Below, piece by piece: positions 62,802 to 64,000 of a stretch of 64,000 nt of DNA (within the stretch, counting starts at the first letter, position 1; each line of letters opens with the position of its first letter). The notes beneath the pieces are model-generated. The model was not told the DNA's origin. It saw only the letters and a list, made by a program, of their open reading frames with translations, and did no database searches. The stretch spans positions 26,408 through 90,407 of the forward strand of contig JAFEBA010000102.1 in the NCBI GenBank assembly GCA_018266105.1, in the 5' to 3' direction. This DNA comes from a bacterium. GTDB lineage: Bacteria > Vulcanimicrobiota > Xenobia > Xenobiales > JADMJV01. The position numbers and the translations under genes are program-made.

Positions 62802-63980
62802 ATGATTTCGCGACGACGGGGCGTCACCCTGATTGCCGGATTGCTGATCCTCAGCGTGCTGGTCAGCCTCACCACCGCCATGGTTTTGCTTGGCGGCGGC
62901 AACCTGGCCGGCTCCTATCAGTCGGTCCAGGCGGATCAGGCGGTTTATGCGGCCGAAGCCGGAGCCTGGAGGGCAGCCAAAGAGCTGGCTCTCAGCTCCA
63001 GTTGGACTCCACCCACCACCAACACCACTCTGCCCGCCACTCAGGCTCAATTTCTGGTCAAGCTCTACCCTGCGGGCTCGCTGACGCCGCAGGGCCTGAC
63101 CGTGCCGGGAGGGCTGACCTATGTGCTCTCCACCGGTGCCGTGCCCTCAGGTAAGACCAAGCAGGTCGGCATGATGGTCAAGACGGGAGTGGGCGCCCTC
63201 AACTATGCGGCCCTGACCGTCAACAGCATTCTGGTGGATGGTGGGTCGGCCATCGACTCACGCGACCCCGTGACCGACGCGGTTGTGCCCAATCCGTCCT
63301 CAGTGGCCGTTAATACTCCCGGAGCCACCATTCGAGTGGATCACGGCTCGAGCGTGGCCGGTTCGGCCTTTGTGGGCCCGGGCGCTTCCACTTCGCTGAT
63401 CAGCGTGGGCGGCGGCGCTTCCATCAGCGGCAGCCTGGGTTCGCTCAGCGGGGCTGTACCTTTGACTCCGGTGACTCTACCCAGTGACCCCAGCCTTTTG
63501 CCCCCCGCCGGTGCCACCGGCGGGGCCACCGTAAATTTTACCCCCGGACCCTATGGCGAGGTGACCGTAGACGGGGGAGCCACTTTAAATCTGGCCCCCG
63601 GCACCTATGTCTTCAAGAAGTTGACCGTGACCGGGGGGGGGAAACTGGCTATCACTGCAGGCGTGCAGATCTACATCCAATCCGATCTCAACGTCAACGT
63701 GGGTTCGCTGCTCAACCCCACCAAGAACCCCAACAATATGAAGTTCATGGTCGCCTCCGGGACGGTGAGTATCAATAGCGGAGGCACTTCCTATGGAGTT
63801 TTCTACGCCCCCAGTTGTCCCGTCAGCCTGAACGGCAACGGCACCATTTACGGCAACCTGATCGGGGATTCCCTGACCATCGACGGCGGCTCCCACCTGC
63901 ACTACGACCCCAACAGCACCGGGGCTGGCCTTCCAGGCGGCGGCACCACGGCCGTGGTGGTCAGCCAGCAAACGTTCTAG
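62802..63980 (+). CDS. PilX-like pilin with beta-solenoid-like body
   Basis: 392 residues from the ATG at 62802 (a TTG at 62772 is an alternative). Leader SRRRG|VTLIAGLLILSVLVS has no Glu at +5 (PilX/K type), and the helix has the QAVYAAEAGAWRAAKEL segment of PilX. The rest is Gly/Ser/Thr/Val-rich short strands (GPYGEVTVDGGATLNLAPGTY, GKLAITAGVQIYIQSDLNV, SVSINSGGTSYGVF-like), similar to the body of the protein at 40311-42194. I propose a shared family of large-headed PilX proteins. Confidence 0.7.
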   Translation: MISRRRGVTLIAGLLILSVLVSLTTAMVLLGGGNLAGSYQSVQADQAVYAAEAGAWRAAKELALSSSWTPPTTNTTLPATQAQFLVKLYPAGSLTPQGLTVPGGLTYVLSTGAVPSGKTKQVGMMVKTGVGALNYAALTVNSILVDGGSAIDSRDPVTDAVVPNPSSVAVNTPGATIRVDHGSSVAGSAFVGPGASTSLISVGGGASISGSLGSLSGAVPLTPVTLPSDPSLLPPAGATGGATVNFTPGPYGEVTVDGGATLNLAPGTYVFKKLTVTGGGKLAITAGVQIYIQSDLNVNVGSLLNPTKNPNNMKFMVASGTVSINSGGTSYGVFYAPSCPVSLNGNGTIYGNLIGDSLTIDGGSHLHYDPNSTGAGLPGGGTTAVVVSQQTF

Positions 63981-64000
63981 TCTCGAACCCCGTGTTTGGT

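Noticed and set aside
1..64000. tRNA, rRNA, CRISPR, insertion sequence, prophage
   Set aside because: No tRNA-like or rRNA stretch, no regularly spaced identical repeats, no transposase or integrase was recognised.

Overview
The window is about 64 kb of GC-rich DNA (roughly 57-60% by eye) from a diderm bacterium. The outer membrane is shown directly by a TolC/RND efflux system, a two-partner secretion pair, a large usher-like beta-barrel and Tat/Sec-exported enzymes. Genes are tightly packed, with many 1-11 nt overlaps and many TTG and GTG starts. I recognised no rRNA, tRNA, CRISPR array, prophage or insertion sequence. The mix (type IV/type II pseudopilins, WxL-like surface proteins, a mannosylfructose-type sugar pathway, arsRDA) does not match a well-studied genus. 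An under-studied phylum (for example Eremiobacterota, Armatimonadota or Acidobacteriota type) is a guess only.

Layout. 1-3760: an OpuC/ProX-like ABC transporter whose binding protein and permease are fused, its ATPase, a methyltransferase and, divergently, a stand-alone Lon N-terminal-domain protein. 3878-6791: a sugar-type ABC importer without an ATPase. 6962-8021: a SpoIIE-type phosphatase with an apparent frameshift. 8312-14842: four WxL-like exported proteins, a DUF916-like protein, a large outer-membrane barrel and a glutaminyl cyclase. 14814-17271: a CPA2 cation/proton antiporter and a separate TrkA/Usp protein. 17381-25942: a XylR-type regulator, an 80-residue helical protein, a ClC transporter, a mannosylfructose-type synthase plus phosphatase-glycosidase fusion, and a DUF389 membrane protein. 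26022-32410: deazaflavin reductase-like protein, spermidine synthase, a small exported protein, arsRDA and a flavin amine oxidase.

32453-42194 is a pseudopilin island of two convergent sets. The plus set is H-I-J-K-like plus a GspF/PilC platform, with a beta-propeller fused to the H-like pilin. The minus set is J-, I- and K/PilX-like plus two membrane proteins. 42330-50026 is a barrel protein, RND pump, adaptor and TolC operon. 50224-53080 holds a binding-protein/TRIC-channel fusion and a DUF2252 protein. 53233-56290 is an anaerobic sulfatase-maturing enzyme convergent with a Cys-type Tat sulfatase. 56467-60308 is a TpsB/TpsA pair. 60302-62703 is a formylglycine-enzyme-fold protein without the catalytic cysteines and malic enzyme. 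62802-63980 is another PilX-like protein.

Three signals look most unusual. First, WxL-like subunits, a DUF916-like chaperone candidate and an usher-like barrel form what looks like a chaperone-usher analogue in a diderm. Second, 13 of 14 predicted signal-peptidase I substrates that I scored have Gln or Glu right after the predicted cleavage site, and a glutaminyl cyclase sits in the WxL operon. Third, six intergenic regions carry pairs of a heptamer (TTNCGCA-like) spaced exactly 21 bp start-to-start, and two of these leaders also share an identical 15-mer across the start codon.
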